64,000 bases of DNA from Apus apus. Taxonomy: Eukaryota > Chordata > Aves > Apodiformes > Apodidae. Positions 24,501 to 39,500 of the stretch are shown piece by piece. Below the pieces are notes generated by a model. It was not told where the DNA came from. It ran no database searches and saw nothing but the letters and a program-made list of their open reading frames with translations. Each line of letters starts with the position of its first letter. The stretch's first letter is position 1. The stretch covers positions 806,001 to 870,000 of the forward strand of contig NC_067305.1 of NCBI RefSeq assembly GCF_020740795.1. The letters run 5' to 3'. The position numbers and the translations under genes are program-made.

Positions 24501-27500
24501 AGTCTCCATCACTGGTGCAGCACCTGGACTGGGGCTGAGGTTTGTCTCTGCTGTAGCTCCCCAGACCACTGGAAAAGTAGGAAGCCTTTCAGCTAGGAAG
24601 GCAAGCACAATTGGTTATGTTGCTGGCTGTCTTCTGATCACCCTGCTGAGAGCTTGCAGATTCTGGTAACTGTTGACAGAGATTGAGATATTAAAACTGT
24701 TTTGCATGTTTCCTGAAAACTAGAAACCTGCCTGGGTGCCAAGATGCCCTCCCTGGCAGCAGCTGTCACAGGCACGGCCCTGCTCCCTGCCTCTGGCCCC
24801 ACGTGTGGCTGGAGGAGGTTTAGCAGATGGAAGAGGTGTGGGAAGAGGTTTGTGTGGTGAGGTACATAGGGAGGGGTAGTGGAGGACCAGGGGACACCTG
24901 TGGTGTAAGCCATGAGAAGAGTTGGATCTTCAGTGATGTTGCTCACTTGCTTATTTGCCTTTGTAGTTAGTGCGATGTGGGTAACTTGTGACTTAATTAT
25001 TGTACTTTTTTTATGGCTGTTTCCCCTTGAAGGGAAAGAGGACAGTTTTGAGTGATGTTTGGAATGCTGGTAACTTTGAAAGTGAGGCTTAGCAGAAAAA
25101 AGAGACTAGGAGTAATGAGTGTAAAACCTGCAGTGGAGGTGTTTACCCCTTGTCTTTTTGTATGAATAACATACATAAATTCTAAGTGCCCTGGCCAGTT
25201 GCAGTTTCTGAGCCAAAGAGGTAAGAATAGTATTGCTAGACTTGGTTTACTTTTTGGTGACAAAATGTTTCTTTAATGCCTCTCCTGTTCTGTGGGGTTT
25301 TAAGTTAGTGTTTAGGTCTGTTAGTAACAGCTTTATATTAAAATAAGAAGACAGTGTCCCCAGCTTTCCTGACATATCCCCATTAAATATATTTTGACTG
25401 TTTTGAGCCTTAATGATAGATACTTCTTGCAAGATTTAAAACTTGAGTAACTTCATTGAACGAAACTGCTGATAAAATTGCATGTGTTGCTGTCTTTTAG
25501 TACTTTCTTGTGTTTGAGGACAGGCCAAATGTCACGGCTGAAGAACTTTGGGCTCTTAATATTTAAAAGCTGCTGTTTGTTTTTAATGTTTATTCACTGC
25601 TTTGCACAGACTGGGCAATGGGGACCATTTGTAATCTCTCTTCATTCTACTGAATGTTTTCTGAGAGTAAGCCAAGCTTAAACTCTTCTGAGTGGCATCT
25701 TCACCTAGCTGCTTGATTGTCTAGATACTTCACAATAAGACACCAGGAGGTTCAGCCAACACATTGTAGATGGGAGGGCATCCTTGGCCTGCATATTATC
25801 CAAAGGACTATAATTTAGTTCCTTACCAGAATACAGTTGTTAAGACTCAAAGCCTTTAACTTTTTCATTCTTCAGACATGTACAGAATATGGTAAAGCTT
25901 AATGTTTAATTCTACAAGTGGGGACTTGCAGCATTAAATGATCTGAAGAAATGTAAAGAGTCTGTGCCAGAAGTTCAGCAAATATCAAATACCATGAGTG
26001 TGCACTAGCTATCCTGGCACTCCTTCCTTGAAATAGACATGCAAAGTTTTTAATTTACAAAAAAGAAGCAGGGTCTGTTCCCTGCTTTGTGCAAGTTTTT
26101 GTTGGTGTCCAAGCTACAAGCAATTCCTCCTGCCCTAAAGTGAAAACAGTGGAATTTTAAAAGGCCTTAGCAGGTCTTCTCACTAGAACGACTGCTCTCT
26201 CATGTTGCAGCCTTGCATTGAAGGGACGTTGTCTTTTCTGCTCCCAGTCCCCTGCAGAGCAAAAAGGTTTGTCGGATTCAGGCGAGGACCCACAGGGAGA
26301 GGTTGAGCCCCCCCACCATGGTCTGGGTCACAGAGGATCAGCTGGTGAGCACGACTCTGAGCATCCTGCTCCGGTTCTTGCCTCAGTCAGTGCTTCCCTG
26401 AGTCTCGCTTCTGAAGCCCAGCTTGCTCCTATTCAACAAGAACTGGCAGGGGTAAGTGTGAACCTACCAAGTACTTCTGCTGCTCAGGGATTAAAGAAAA
26501 ACGTTCCTTCCTCTAGAAGGAATCTGTTAACTTCAGGTAGAGCAACTCACTAGCTGTCTGGGTCTTTGATCTGTAGTGTTAGTCCCCTGTAAGCTTCCAG
26601 TTAGTATAAATGAAATTTGTTTGGGACTCCTTAGTGGGTGTAATTATAGAAAACACATCAAGGATCAGTTTTAAAATGTAGGGTGTAAACTGTGTGTTTG
26701 CTAAGGATAAAGCTCCTCTAAATGAGTGAGAAGTGGGTACACATGAGGGATTTCCTTTAAGCAGTTAGGTTGTTTATTCCCTCTGAGCCATAATGCTGCA
26801 GCTTGACAGAGTGGGCAGCTAATTCTGTGTTTCCACTGGATACAAACAGGACCTTGTCATGCCAATGTGTAATGTACTTAGCAGATGAAAAGCAGCCAGA
26901 AAGGTGCTAAAGCAGAATTTTGAATTTAAGTACTTGGCAAGGGGAGCAAACCCAAACAACCATTACCTTGAGGTAGGAAAAGCTGTCAGTGCTGTTAATT
27001 TAAGATCTTTCTACTGGTGGTACAGCAAAGTATTTTTTCAAAGTTTAGGTGATTAAAGGACTACTACCATACAGTCTCTCAGAGCAATTTTTAAGGTGTT
27101 CCTAATCTTGCTGCTTGATGGACAATGTTTCCTTGGTGCAGGCGAATGTCGCTGCTCATTGTGACCACACGCACATGTACTCTTTGGTAGATCCTTGCCT
27201 GTTAAGGCTGCTCCACACAACATCTGCACCCTTTCTTGCACTAGTTCTTGGTTTTTTCAATAATGGGCTGTTTCAAGTAAACCCAGTGCTGGATGGATGG
27301 TCATCGCAAGGTACAAACAGCTGTAGGCTAAGCACCTTAGTCCAGACTGTTGCTTGCTGACCTGCTGCAGAAATTTTTCCATTTCAGTTTGTTTTTTGAA
27401 TATTAAGGTTTTCAAGGATTAATATTTTAAAATATATCTGGTAAACAGAGCCATACTCTTCAATGTCAGTTTTCTGTAACTTGAAGTTGCCGGTATTACT

Positions 27501-30500
27501 AGAACTGGCCAAGAGAACTGTGTTAACCAGATGTTCAGGAAAACTGCAGCAAGTGGTCATTATCTTAGACTTGTTCTTAAAGAGCTGAAAATCTTACCTC
27601 AGTTGACCCAGATCTGAAAAGAAATTAAAGGACCGGAAATGCTGTTGGGGAATATATGCAGGAATCCTTGGCCGTGCACAATAGATGCATCCTTGAACTT
27701 TACTCCATTCACTTTATGGAACAGGACAGTGCTCAGTCTAGTCACATTGCCCTGGCAAACAGTCTTCCAAGTGTCCTGGTTTCATAGAGTGAAGCTCTTT
27801 CTTACCTTGAAGTACAGTGAAGGTCAATGCCTCTTCAGAGTTCTCATTCTGGTTTGCTGGAGCAAAATATAATCCTCCCATGACTTTGGGTCAATGATGG
27901 ATTAAGACTGGTTCTGAAGAAGAGAAACTGTTTCTTGATTCCTCACTGGTGTTTGTACATGCACAGGGATGTGTCTGAGATAAGACCACATTGTGGCCAG
28001 AGGTGGAGCCTCTTGCAGAGTAAGTTACAATGTCTTGACTTCAAGCTCAGCCAAAGCCAGCTTACAGCAGCAGGTAGCCAGGGCCAGCAGGACTGCATTG
28101 TTGAAGAGGTTCTGGAACAGCTTTTAAGCAACAGCCATGGCAGTTCAGTGATGCTTGTGGATGTGCAGTGTGTCAGGATTGCAGACTTGCTGTAACATTC
28201 TCTGAAGTTCCTTTTATATATGACTTTTTACATCTTAAATATATTTTTCATAGATGAGCACTGGAAGTGTACTCTTATAGATTTCACCTAATTAAACATG
28301 GACCTTTTTTGCTTTACGTGAATTTTCCCTTGCCTTCCCTGTTTCTTAACCTTTTTGTGAATAAACAAAAACTGACAAATTTGTTGAAGTTTGTGTAAGT
28401 TCTCTGTTAGTTTATTCTAACAACTGTGTGAGGAAGTAATGGGTGTAAAGAAGCAGTGTTTGTCCTTCAGTAGGGGATTGTTAATTGCCTTCATTTGTAC
28501 TTTTAGAAAGTTGGGAGGTCTTAAGTAATTTGGATAATCAGAAACTTGTCAGAATTGTAGAAGCTTCTATTGAGCAATAATTGTAACTTCTGTACCTGGA
28601 TTTCTAAAAGTAGGGGGAGGAGGGAGTAAGTGAAAGGTGGCTTCTCTTCTTAAATGAGGAGTAAATCGTAGGATAGATTGTGATGTTACTAGTTTAAGTG
28701 TCTCTTCAGGTTCTAATGTCAAAGAACTGAATGGAGAGAAGTTGGGTCACCCTAGTGGTTCCTTACAGGATGAGATGGTCCTGGCTTTCATTTTGGTTGT
28801 GTTGTATGCTTGTGTAAAACATATAATCCAATTGTAATCTGATGTTTTTTCCAGCCTGTCAAGTAAACTGCTTTCATGCAGGTATTCTCCTTGTTTTTGT
28901 CTAGTCTTCCCAGCTTCACTCACATAAGCAACTTCTGGCTGCAGCAGTTACTTTAGAGTGGGGCTTCATAAGAAGATGAAGCTTATGCTAATACAGGTTA
29001 TGTGTCCCCACCCCCTCCATCTGCCTTTGACTCTGTCAGGCTGGGCCAGAGGTGCTGGGGGGTGTGGAGATCTCAGCTCTGTATTCCTCTGCAGTCTGTG
29101 GGAAGAGGCAGACTAAAGAGGAGAGAACATCTGGCTGCTTCAAGCATTTGCCTTCTCATTGTAGGTAATTCCACATTGTTTGTCATCTAGGTAGGATCTG
29201 TGGGAAATCAGGCTTCATTAGATCATGTGAATATACAGCTTTATTTTCTGGAAAGCTTTTTTGATAACTATGGAGGATTTAGGAATCATGTTCAAGTTCC
29301 CTAAGAGTGAGTTGGTCACGGGTGGAAACATTATTATAGTGCAAAAACTTGAGGTTTATCCCAGGTTTGAGGAGACCTGAGAGGTGAATTCCCAAGTAAT
29401 GGGCAGTGAATATTAATAGCAAGTTTTTTAATAAAAGCAAGGAAACAGTGGTGTGTGTCTTTTACTGAATGCTGAGTGTAATAAAATTGATGGGGTAACT
29501 TGTGCATATTCTCAGTCATTTGAAAACAAAAAATCAAACCTGGGTATCTTAAATGCTCAGTTTTCATTACTGAGAAACATAAAGAAGGGCCTTTCTGTGC
29601 TTGAGGATCAACCCAAGAGATGGACTTTTTTTGTTCCCTGGCCTTTAAATTCCTGAGTCTATGAAAATTTTGAAAGTGTTGTTGAATTTTTCAGGTGGGA
29701 GTTAGAATCATAGAATTGTTTGAGTTGGAATGGACCTTAAAGATCATAGAGTTCCAACTGCCCTGCATGGGCTGGGACACCTCCCACTAGATCAGGCTGC
29801 TCAGAGCCCCATCTAACCTGCCACTGAACACAGGTTACTTGCAAGGTCTGTCCCAACTTCCCCAAGCAATAATTGACAGTCTGAGCAGTGTATGAATGGG
29901 TAAGGATGGGAGGTAGCAAACCAAATGATCTAGATTTTTAGGTACCTATGTAGGGGAAAAAAGACATTTGAGAGAAAGGGAAGTCCTTTTAATTCTGTGC
30001 AGCACCTACTTTGACTGGGATTGGCAATGTCAGTAACTGCTGTAACTTGGTGTGTGGACTCTTGCATAGCTTTCATCTCCTAAAACTCTTGGACTAGGAA
30101 GCATGGAAATAGTATATACTTGGCTCTGGTTTGCCCTCAGTATCTTACAGCTTCAATAACAGCTCAAGTTTTTGGAGGTCAGGGAGAAACCACATGTTGA
30201 CATTTGAGAATTTTTGCACATGGAAATCTGCAATTCCCTTCAAAATTTTTTTTTACAAAATAGTTTTCTTCTGCTTTCAGGATTTTTGCTATAATTAAAA
30301 AAAAAAAGTGCCTGGTTTATGTGACAACACTTCCTGTGTACAACAGAATTTTTTCTGACTTCAGATGCTGGTTTCTGAAACAGATGACATCATGGTTTTC
30401 CGTCTTAACCTTATATTTTGGGAAACCAGTGCATGTCACCAAGGGAGATGCCTAATAGGACCATCTTCCAGTAGTGTGGGTTCATTGACCAATTATGTAG

Positions 30501-33500
30501 GAAGAGCGTGGATCATCACATACAGTATTAATGTGATTGGGCTGATAGAACCATGTGGTGGGGGGGTTGTGTCCCAGAACTCTGTGCCAAAGGTTTCAGA
30601 AGTACTTCACTAGGATGCTAGTGAGAGAGCTGTTCTTTTCTGTTAATGTAAAGCAAAATAGAAAACCCCTTAAACTTAATTGTCTTGAAAAAACTCAGTG
30701 TAACTGGGTTTTTATTAGCATTGCATGAAATACAGATACCAGGTTCTAAATATATATGCAGTGCTAAATAGAAGGGTTTGTACTTTCTGGTACCCTTAGA
30801 CCCAGGATGTGTCTCTCAGATGATGTCCTGTGCAGTCTCAGCCTGTTCTTGTGTGGGCCAGTCCTGGTGTGTCTCTGCCAAAGTGTGGCTGATGTCATGG
30901 GGCAGGACAGGGCTGGGGCTGCTGCAGGCTCTGTCCCTCAGCTGCTGCTCCTCCCCAGCCAGCCAAGCTCTCCAGTGAGACCCTGTGAAGAGGAGGTGTC
31001 AGTGTCCTGAGCAGCAGTACGGTGGAAGGGTGGTGTTGGACTAAGGAGAAGGTCCAGTATGTCAAGAGGTTTTGTAATGAGAATGAAGGTACTAATGCTG
31101 CCCTGGTCACCTTCCATAGTGAAAGGGATCCATTGTGGAATTATGCCTTGTAGGAACAAGGGAATTATATTGGCTGAGGAACTGGCAGAGCAAGTAGGGA
31201 GAGACCTACAAATCTTCAGGAAAGATGTAGAGCCTTTGTTCAAAGCCTTCTTTAATATTGTGATAGTAGCATGTGATGCTTCTTGTTTTATTCCTGGTAC
31301 TGTGGAAGACCATCCAGTGCTGATTCCTGTCAGTGTCAGAGTGCTAGGTTATAGAGTGTGCTTGGGAAGACATTCCTCCAGTTCCTCTTGTTGAAGGAGC
31401 TAGTGTCAATTACATTAATTAGGAAAAGTGCTTTGGAATGAACTTGTAAATAATGGGGTATGTTCAGGAGCTTGGAACTTCTGTGGTATTTTTAAAATCA
31501 AACCGAATTTGAAGCTTGTAATTTTCAGTTTTTCAGTATATAGAAAATAACTGTAATGGTTGTTGTGTGGTCTCTAAAGATGTTAGTGCTTGGAGATGAA
31601 CGTGCAGGTATCTTCCTTGTAAAGAAAATATTTTTAATTTATTTAATAGTATCTGAGTGAAACTGAATATGCCTGCATATAAGTCATAAAAATAATGCTT
31701 TGTCTTGGGTGTATATTGTTGACAGAACAGAAGAAGTCTTCAAACTGATGATTAAAACATTTTGATGTATCTGAAGAGAGTGAAATGCTCAGTGTGTGAT
31801 TTTTGTTTTATTGTTGTAATCTAATTTCAGAGATCAGCAGATGGATCAAGTCCGGAAGATGGAGATGGTAAGAGATTTGATTGTAAGATGAAAAGCCACA
31901 AATATATATCTCTCCAGGACTTTGTGCATTTTCTCTAATGCTTTTGTTCTGCAGAATCTGATCGAGAGGATGGGAGCTACTGTCCACCTGTAAAGCGTGA
32001 GAGAACTTCATCCTTAACTCAATTCCCTCCTTCTCAGTCAGGTAAATGTTGTTACAATATGATGTATGAGGTGGATTTCCTTCTTAGAATTCTTTTTTCC
32101 CCTCACTCATGTCAGCATTTTTACTGCTGTCTGCTGGCTTCAGACCTCAGCAGCTGTGTGCTCTGACTCTGTCCATGGTCTGTTAGCAAATTCATTGAAG
32201 CCCAAAGGAGTTGATAGAGATGTTTTTAAACATATTTTCTAGTTGTAAGTTTATATATATTTGTAGTTTCAGCATTTAATCTTATGCTGTAAATTTGAAG
32301 AATTCAGCAGAAATCTTGTTGATTTGTTGTGATCAGGACACATCTTAACAAATTTATATAAATACTACTTCTTTCTTAGTTACTGGAAGGCCAGGGGTAA
32401 ATTATAATTCATGGTCATGTTAGATATTTGCCTTCGCCCTCAGGAATGGTCTCTAAAATTTATGCCTTCTCTCTTCACAGACATTATGAAGTTTTTAGCT
32501 TTGGTTGAGAATTATTTTAAAGATATGTCAGTGCTTGGGGCAGGTTTGGAGACTTTTCTCCTTAGTTGGAAAAAAAGGAGATGAGAAAAACAAAGGAACA
32601 GTAAAAAATAGAATAATAGAATTGTCAAAGTTGGAAAAGACCTTCAAGATCATCAAGTCCCACCATCCCCCCTACAACCCCTAAAAACTAAACCATATTA
32701 TGAAACACCATGTCAACCCCTTTTTGAACATCTCCAGGGATGGTGCCTCCACCCCCTCCCTGGGCAGCCTGGTCCAAGGCCTCACCACTCTCTGTGAAGC
32801 ACGTTGTCTGGATGTGGTCATTTATTCCCTGTTTGACTCCCTCGTTCTCTTCTGATGTGTGTTGTTACCAAGCAGTGACAACTTTGATTGGAATGACAGC
32901 TTCCTTAAAGGCTTCTTTGGGTATTGCTGGCAGTGTTTGATGGCCTTGCTTTACAGAAAATCTTTCACTTTCCAAAACTCTTAAATTTTTTGTGAGGTTA
33001 TGTTTTTATTGAAGGTAGGGAAATCTTACTTAGATGAAACCTCCATCATGTTTAAGACAGTCTGTAGTAAAAAGAAAAAATCTAAAGGGAGGAAGAAAAT
33101 ATAGAAAAAAAAACCCCCAAAATCTAAAACTTTAGTGCAAGAGGCAAATGATGCATCTTTTGGTGTCACAGTGTTCAGAGATGAGGTTCCTTTCTCTTTT
33201 CAACCTGCTTAAGCTGCTTCCACAGCCTTATAGATGCTAAAAGAGCTGATAAATATTGTCATTCTTTACCTCATGCAAGATGAGCTGTTGGAGAGAAAAA
33301 ACCCAGCCTGCTATTGTTGCCTTGTGACGCTTGATGCATCTGCTCTGATAATTCTGTCTCACAAGCTGCATTGTCTGTGACTTTGTGCACAACACCAGAG
33401 GTCACTCAGCTGCTGACCAGGGCCTGGACCAAGCCCCTCAGTACTGGCTTCTCTAGGTCCCAGCAAAGGGTGGAAAAGAAACACTCTACTTTGCCTGTTC

Positions 33501-36500
33501 CCTTCCAACATTTTCTTGCTCTTTTGTTGACTGTTATGCTTAAATGAAACATCTTCAAATTGCTCTGAGGTACTCTCATTTGTTTCTGTAGACTTTTTGT
33601 CCTTGCAGGACAGTCCAAACGTGAGTTGCTCGAAGTGCAAGCTGTGCTTTCACTCTGAAGCCTTCTGAGGAGCCCGGGTGTCAGCAGCCACTCTTCAGCA
33701 GGCCCCTTTGAAATGTCACATGTATTTTGTAATTATATTGTTCATTCTAACATCACATTTAATTTCTAGTTCAGATACAATTTAAACTGGGAATCCTCTG
33801 TTAATCTTCCCTCCAGAATCAATTAAAGTCTCTTTTTCTGTTTCAGGAGAAACAAAGGAGATTTTATGGACAGTGACCTGTTTATTTCTGTGGCTGTTTT
33901 AGTTTAGAAGAAAGGAAAACCTAAAGTAAACAAAACTAATTACTAGAAAAATAATTTTCAGTTTGCAGCCTTGCTATGTCTGGGAATGGAATTTATAATT
34001 AAGAACAATCACCAGAATTGTTCTGGTTGGGAAAGACCTTTAAGATTGAGTCAACTCATTAACCCAGCTCTACAGAGTCCAGTGCTAAACTGTATTCCTA
34101 AGCATCACAACTACATCTAAACACCTCCAGAGTTGGTGATTGCAACCACCTCCCTGGACAGCCTGTGCCAGTGTTTGAGAACCCATTCAGGGAAGAAGTT
34201 TCTTCCAATGTCCAGCCTAAACATCCCCTATCGCAACAACACTTCTCTTTATTTTTCTTTTGTTCTTGCTGGCAGTAACAAAGAACAACGTCTTTATGCC
34301 ATCAAGCTTCTGTGAACCCTCTACAGGCAATTCTGACTCAGAACCAGGTGAGCTTCCTCATTTTTCAGCTTATTCTCAGCAAATTGCTGTCACCTTCTGT
34401 ACTGTGATACTTCTGAGGACCCTGTCTGGGAGAGTGGAAGTGGTGATGGTTCTGATCTTACAGCTGTTCTCTTGCTCACTTCATTGCTTCATTTCGTGCT
34501 TGCTGTAGGTAAATAAAATAACAAATATCAACATACTTGAATTCTTTGGGAGTGGTGGTGGAAGACTACAGTGAGGTTCTGTGCCCACCTGTTAATCTCA
34601 AGATGAAACTTAAAGGGAAACTTTGGTTTATCTATTTTGGATACTGTTTTATAATATTGAAAATCAAATCAGCCATAATCTGTGGTCATGATGATGTTCA
34701 ACCCCCTGTTGACAGTACTGCTGGTTTTATTACTCACTGTTGTTTGTATACTTATGTTTAAATGGCATGAAATAATGAAGTGGAGTAAGATGATCAGGTG
34801 TTGAGTTGTCTTATTCTGAGCACAGCCAATATGCCCCTAAAATGAAATGTTTTATAATTCTACCTTTTAAGTTCTTAGGAACTCATTTTGTAGTGGCTGT
34901 GGATTAATGATTATTATTTTTTCAAGATTTTGGTATTTTATCTAAAAGTCTTACCTGTGTACAAGCGAAGTAATCTTTTACCTTCATACTATAAAAGCTT
35001 AAGGTAAAAGCTAATGGAATTAGAAGAAACTAATATTAGACAATGAAGTTTAACTTCATTTCGGTCAATTAGCCGTAGGGAGCTTGCTAGCAGCTGTCAT
35101 GTTCAGTCATACTTTGGCTTGTCCTTTCTTTAGTTTGATTCTCACTTAAGAACTCTATTAAACTTCAGTTAAGGCCTTCACAGAACTCCCATTTCTCTTG
35201 TGAAAATAGTCTGTTTCATGTTTCTCTTGAAAAACAATTTTGAATGTTTTTCATGCAACAACTCTGTTTCTGTCTTTGTATATTTGCTGTTATGATTGCT
35301 GGAAATTCAGCCTTTTTTTGGAAAAAGAGAATTTGTTCTTTGGATATTTCTATGAAATGTGTGAGTTGTTACAGTGTGGAAAGCAAGAGGAATTTCATGA
35401 CTGAATGAATGTAGGTAGTATGTTCCAGTTATGTCCTTGTAATTTTGTATCTTGCTTCTAGAGGAAAAGAGCAGTGGATTCCGGCTGAAGCCACCAATAC
35501 TTATCCATGGTCAGGCACCTAGTGCAGGTGAGATCAGTGTTTTCTTCAGCACTACAAAGAAACCAGTTCAAGCATTTTAGACAGGAGTCGCCTCAAACTG
35601 CTATTGTAACTGGAAGGTGGCTCAAATCAGGGCAATGTGTTGATGTAGAAAAAAACTCTTGTGTTCTCCAAGTGGTTGTGCCCATCCACACTATCTCATG
35701 TACAGACACATCCCAGTTTTGGCTGGGATCAGTCATGGATTTCTGAAATGTATCTCCCAGTTGTCTCTGCCTATCATGTTTTGATTCAATTCTTGCAGTA
35801 ATCGTGGGCTCCACGAGCTCAATTCCTTTGGTAACAAAGTGGGACAAAAGGGGTGCTCCAGGAGTCCACTGAGAGTTCCAGCCCTTACTGGGCACTCAGT
35901 CTGGGGCCAGGCTGGAGCACAGTTGGAGCTGTTCACTTCCCATTTCCTCCTCTCCCTGGCTTTTGATGATAGGTTCTTGATCCTACCTGTTCTGTGGTAC
36001 AGTTTGGCTTGGCTCTTACTGAGCTTCCTTTTGGTGGGGTAGACCTAGCTAATAAGGGAAAGACATTAACATTACAGCTCCTTAGGATTAGAGAAAGAAA
36101 CAAAACTTATTTTGGTGATGGAAGTCATCATAGAATCACAGGGGCTGGAAGGGACCTCTGAAGGTCAAGTCCCACCCCCCTGCTTCAGCAGCAACACCCA
36201 GGACAGATCACACAGGAATGTGTCCAGATGGGTCTTGATAGTCTCCAGAGAAGGAGACTCCACAACCTCTCTGGGCAGCCTGTCCCAGGGCTCCATCACC
36301 CTCACAGGAAAGAAGTTCTTCCTCATGTTGAGGTGGAACTTCCTGTGTTGTCACTTGGTGCCGTTTCCCCTCGTCCTGTCACAGGCACCACTGAACAGAG
36401 TCTGGCCCATTCTTGACACCCACCTGGCAGGTATTTGTAGACATTCATCAGGTCGCGTCTTGGTTTTCTCCTCTCCAGACTAAACAGCCCCATGTCTCTC

Positions 36501-39500
36501 AGCCTTTCCTCATCAGGCAGGTGTTCCAGTCCCTTCATCATCCTTGTAGCCTCCACTGGACTCTCTCCAGTAGATCCCTGTCCCTCTTGAACTGGGGAGC
36601 CCAGAACTGGACACAGTACTCCAGATGTGGAAACTATTTAATTCATTTGCAGGAAGAGTAGTTACATTTAAAAAAGAACAAGGTTTTTCAGCTGACAAAC
36701 GAACATTTGGACTTGGGATTATTGCTGTGGCTTGGTGGCTGTCGTGTCCTTTGAATGTGGATGGCCCAAAATGGAACTAGTTGCAAAATATTCAGCTGAG
36801 TTGCTATGAGTACATTCTGTTGCAGTTTTCTGCATTGGATCAAGAGTTCATCTTTGTTTTGTTCAATGAAGAAAACTGAACCTTCTGAAATTGCCATAAC
36901 CTTCTCGACTTTCAGATGTTTTCTATTTATTAAGGTCAGTTGGCTTTTTGTGCCAGAGCAGAATTAGAGTTGTGGTGCCATGTATCTCACCAAAGCACAC
37001 CAAAGAGGCCTGGTTAATGCAAAAAGCCAAAAGGTTGTTAAATAAAACAACATGTAAGATTACTACACTACATTTGATTTTATGAAGGACAAAAAACCCC
37101 ACATTTATTAGTATCTCAAAATTGCTCCATTGGAAGGAGAAGGGGAGACTTGGGATGTAGTTGAACACATCTCTGATTGTTTGCTTTTCGTTTCTCTTGT
37201 ATTTTGACTTTTATTTTTGAGTTGTTGTCATAAACTCTCCTATGCTTTCCTGGATAAGGTAGAGAATAGATTTTCAAGTGTCTTTTAAGGCTGGGAAGTT
37301 GTTGTCTCTGTGGGACTAATTGTATTTTTGAGGCTGAGAGATGGGAAAGATGGGGGTGGAAGCTTTTAAAGTATCTGCTGTTCCATTGCATATTCTGTTT
37401 GAAGCAGTTACAGAGAAGATTAGATCAAGTTGAATTTTTCAGCTCCAGAGCTTTATAGCCCTTTGAAAAACCTTTGTACTTGCAGGACTCCCAAGCCAGA
37501 AGCCAAAGGAGCAGCAGCGCAGTGTGCTACGTCCAGCAGTGTTACAGGCACCACAGCCAAAAGCTTTCTCACAGATGGGTAAATATTGCTTTTGCTTTCT
37601 AGAACAAAAGTACAAGATCTGTTTAGTGTACTGGTTTGGATTTACTCAGCACCTGGCTTTGTTTTTCTCTAGGTTTCTCCTTTCAGAAAGAAACATCTTA
37701 AATGTGAAGTAAATCTTTGTTACATAAAGAATGTCACATTGGGACCTTTTTTTGTGTAGAATGACTGTGACATTGCCAGGCCTCCACCTTTGGCATAGTC
37801 CAGCCTTGGTTTTTGGAATAAAAAGACTTTGAGGGTGTGGACTGGCAATGTCAAATGGCAGCATTGACCATGGTTTAATAAGCTACTGCTGGTCAACTGA
37901 ACAGTAGGGGCAGACTTCATCTAGCTGCACCGTGATGTAAAATGCCCAAATCACTGGACTTGGGGACTATTTTGGAGTTGTGACTTTGAGATACACTTTT
38001 AATTCTTGGTTTGGTCATGTATATTAAGCTTAATGTATTGTTATGCAATATATCTAATAGAAATAGGCATGAAGGAAACTGAAAGCTGAAGCAAAAAATC
38101 TGTTGAAGGTGCCCATGTCTCCTAACCCTGGGAAACTCCTGTGTTTCCCCAGCCCTCTGCCTTTTCTCAGTTGTGAGTTCAGTTGACCGGAAACAGAAAT
38201 AACTTCAGTTAAGGCTGAATCTAGCATACATCCATAAGTTTCTAGCTTGATTTCTTGGCATACCTGTTGGCCCAAATTGGATTCTACAGAGGACTTAATA
38301 TTGGGATACAAATTTTCAGTGGGACTTCAGTGTGTAGGTAGCTAGATCAGTTCAAAGAGGAGCTCTGGTAGCTATGAACAGTATCAGATTGGAGCAGGGG
38401 GGTTGCTTGAAGTGGTATATGTTGGAGTCTCTGCAGTGTTTGTATAGATTCAGTAAGGGACTCTTTACTGACTTCGTTTTCTGCATTGGGAATTTGGATT
38501 CTGCTAAGAATTGCTGAATCCTGGTCCTTGTGTCTCTTGCAAAATAGTATGGGGACTCTGTAATTTACACTGCAATATTTTATGGACTTAGCAAGAAAAC
38601 AGCATGCAGTTTGCTGGAGAAGACTGACTGCTTTTAGGCCAATCTAAGCATCTAGAGAATTGATGTAATTCCTTTATTCCCTATTGCAGTTCTCAGCAGT
38701 GGCACCAATGGTGTAAATATCCCTCCAGATTCTGCAACCACATCAGAATCACTAAGTAATGCAACACTGAAAAGTTCTGACTGTGAAGACAAGGTGAGTT
38801 GAAGAGGAATGGGAGAACATTTAAGGTGACAAACTTTAAAACAGTGATCTCTGAACAGAGTCTATTTAGTAATGTGAGTGCAGTTACAGCCCCCTTATTT
38901 ATCCGTACTATGGTAGCACACTTCAGGTGTAGTAGATTTAATACTGTCCTAATTGTATGCTGTATTTATTAAGTCAAGAATTGTAACAAAGATTTATTGA
39001 ATCCACAGTTTATGATCACTTTTCATTCCTTTTTCCTCTTCAAAATATATAAATTGCTCACTTCTGCTTCTATTGTCATTGGTTCTTTTAGTCTTTCTAG
39101 CTTTATTTCTAGTCAAATTGTTTTGCTGCTTGAATTATGCTGTTGCTACCATAGACCATGAATTCCTGTAGTTGGGGTGTCTTGGTTCAGTGGACTGATA
39201 AAATACTGCTTTTTCATCTGATCAGGTTGCATGAAGAAATGCATCTTTCACCTACAGGCCCATCTTTTACTCTGTGTACACGGAGTGGGTCAGGAGAAGA
39301 TGAAATTGTCTTTTAGGAGGAAAACTGTTGTTTTCTTTAGTGGCTGTCACCAGGTCTGACTGGTGCTCTTGTCAGGCTGCAGACTAGAAAATGTTGACTG
39401 AGTTGCTGTTCCTGCCTGTAAAGGCTTTGGTGTTTTGAGCTGGGTGAACTAGATAGTTTGCTCACGTGTGGAGTCTTTCTTTTCAGGCCTGCCTAGCGAG

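Larger units (their letters stand above)
17147..26247 (+). other. RANBP3: RANBP3 intron 2 (9.1 kb)
   Basis: Mostly AT-rich unique DNA. It contains CR1 fragments at 19945-20510 and 22425-22610, a perfect hairpin at 18062-18087 and a 20-T run at 20846-20865. The GC-richer stretch 18520-19330 has open frames on both strands but no recognisable product. Nothing else gene-like was seen. Confidence 0.8.
32042..34275 (+). other. RANBP3: RANBP3 intron 5 (2.2 kb)
   Basis: Contains CR1 3' ends at 32608-32800 and 34003-34225; the second lies just 50 bp before exon 6. The rest is AT-rich with no recognisable feature. Confidence 0.8.
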
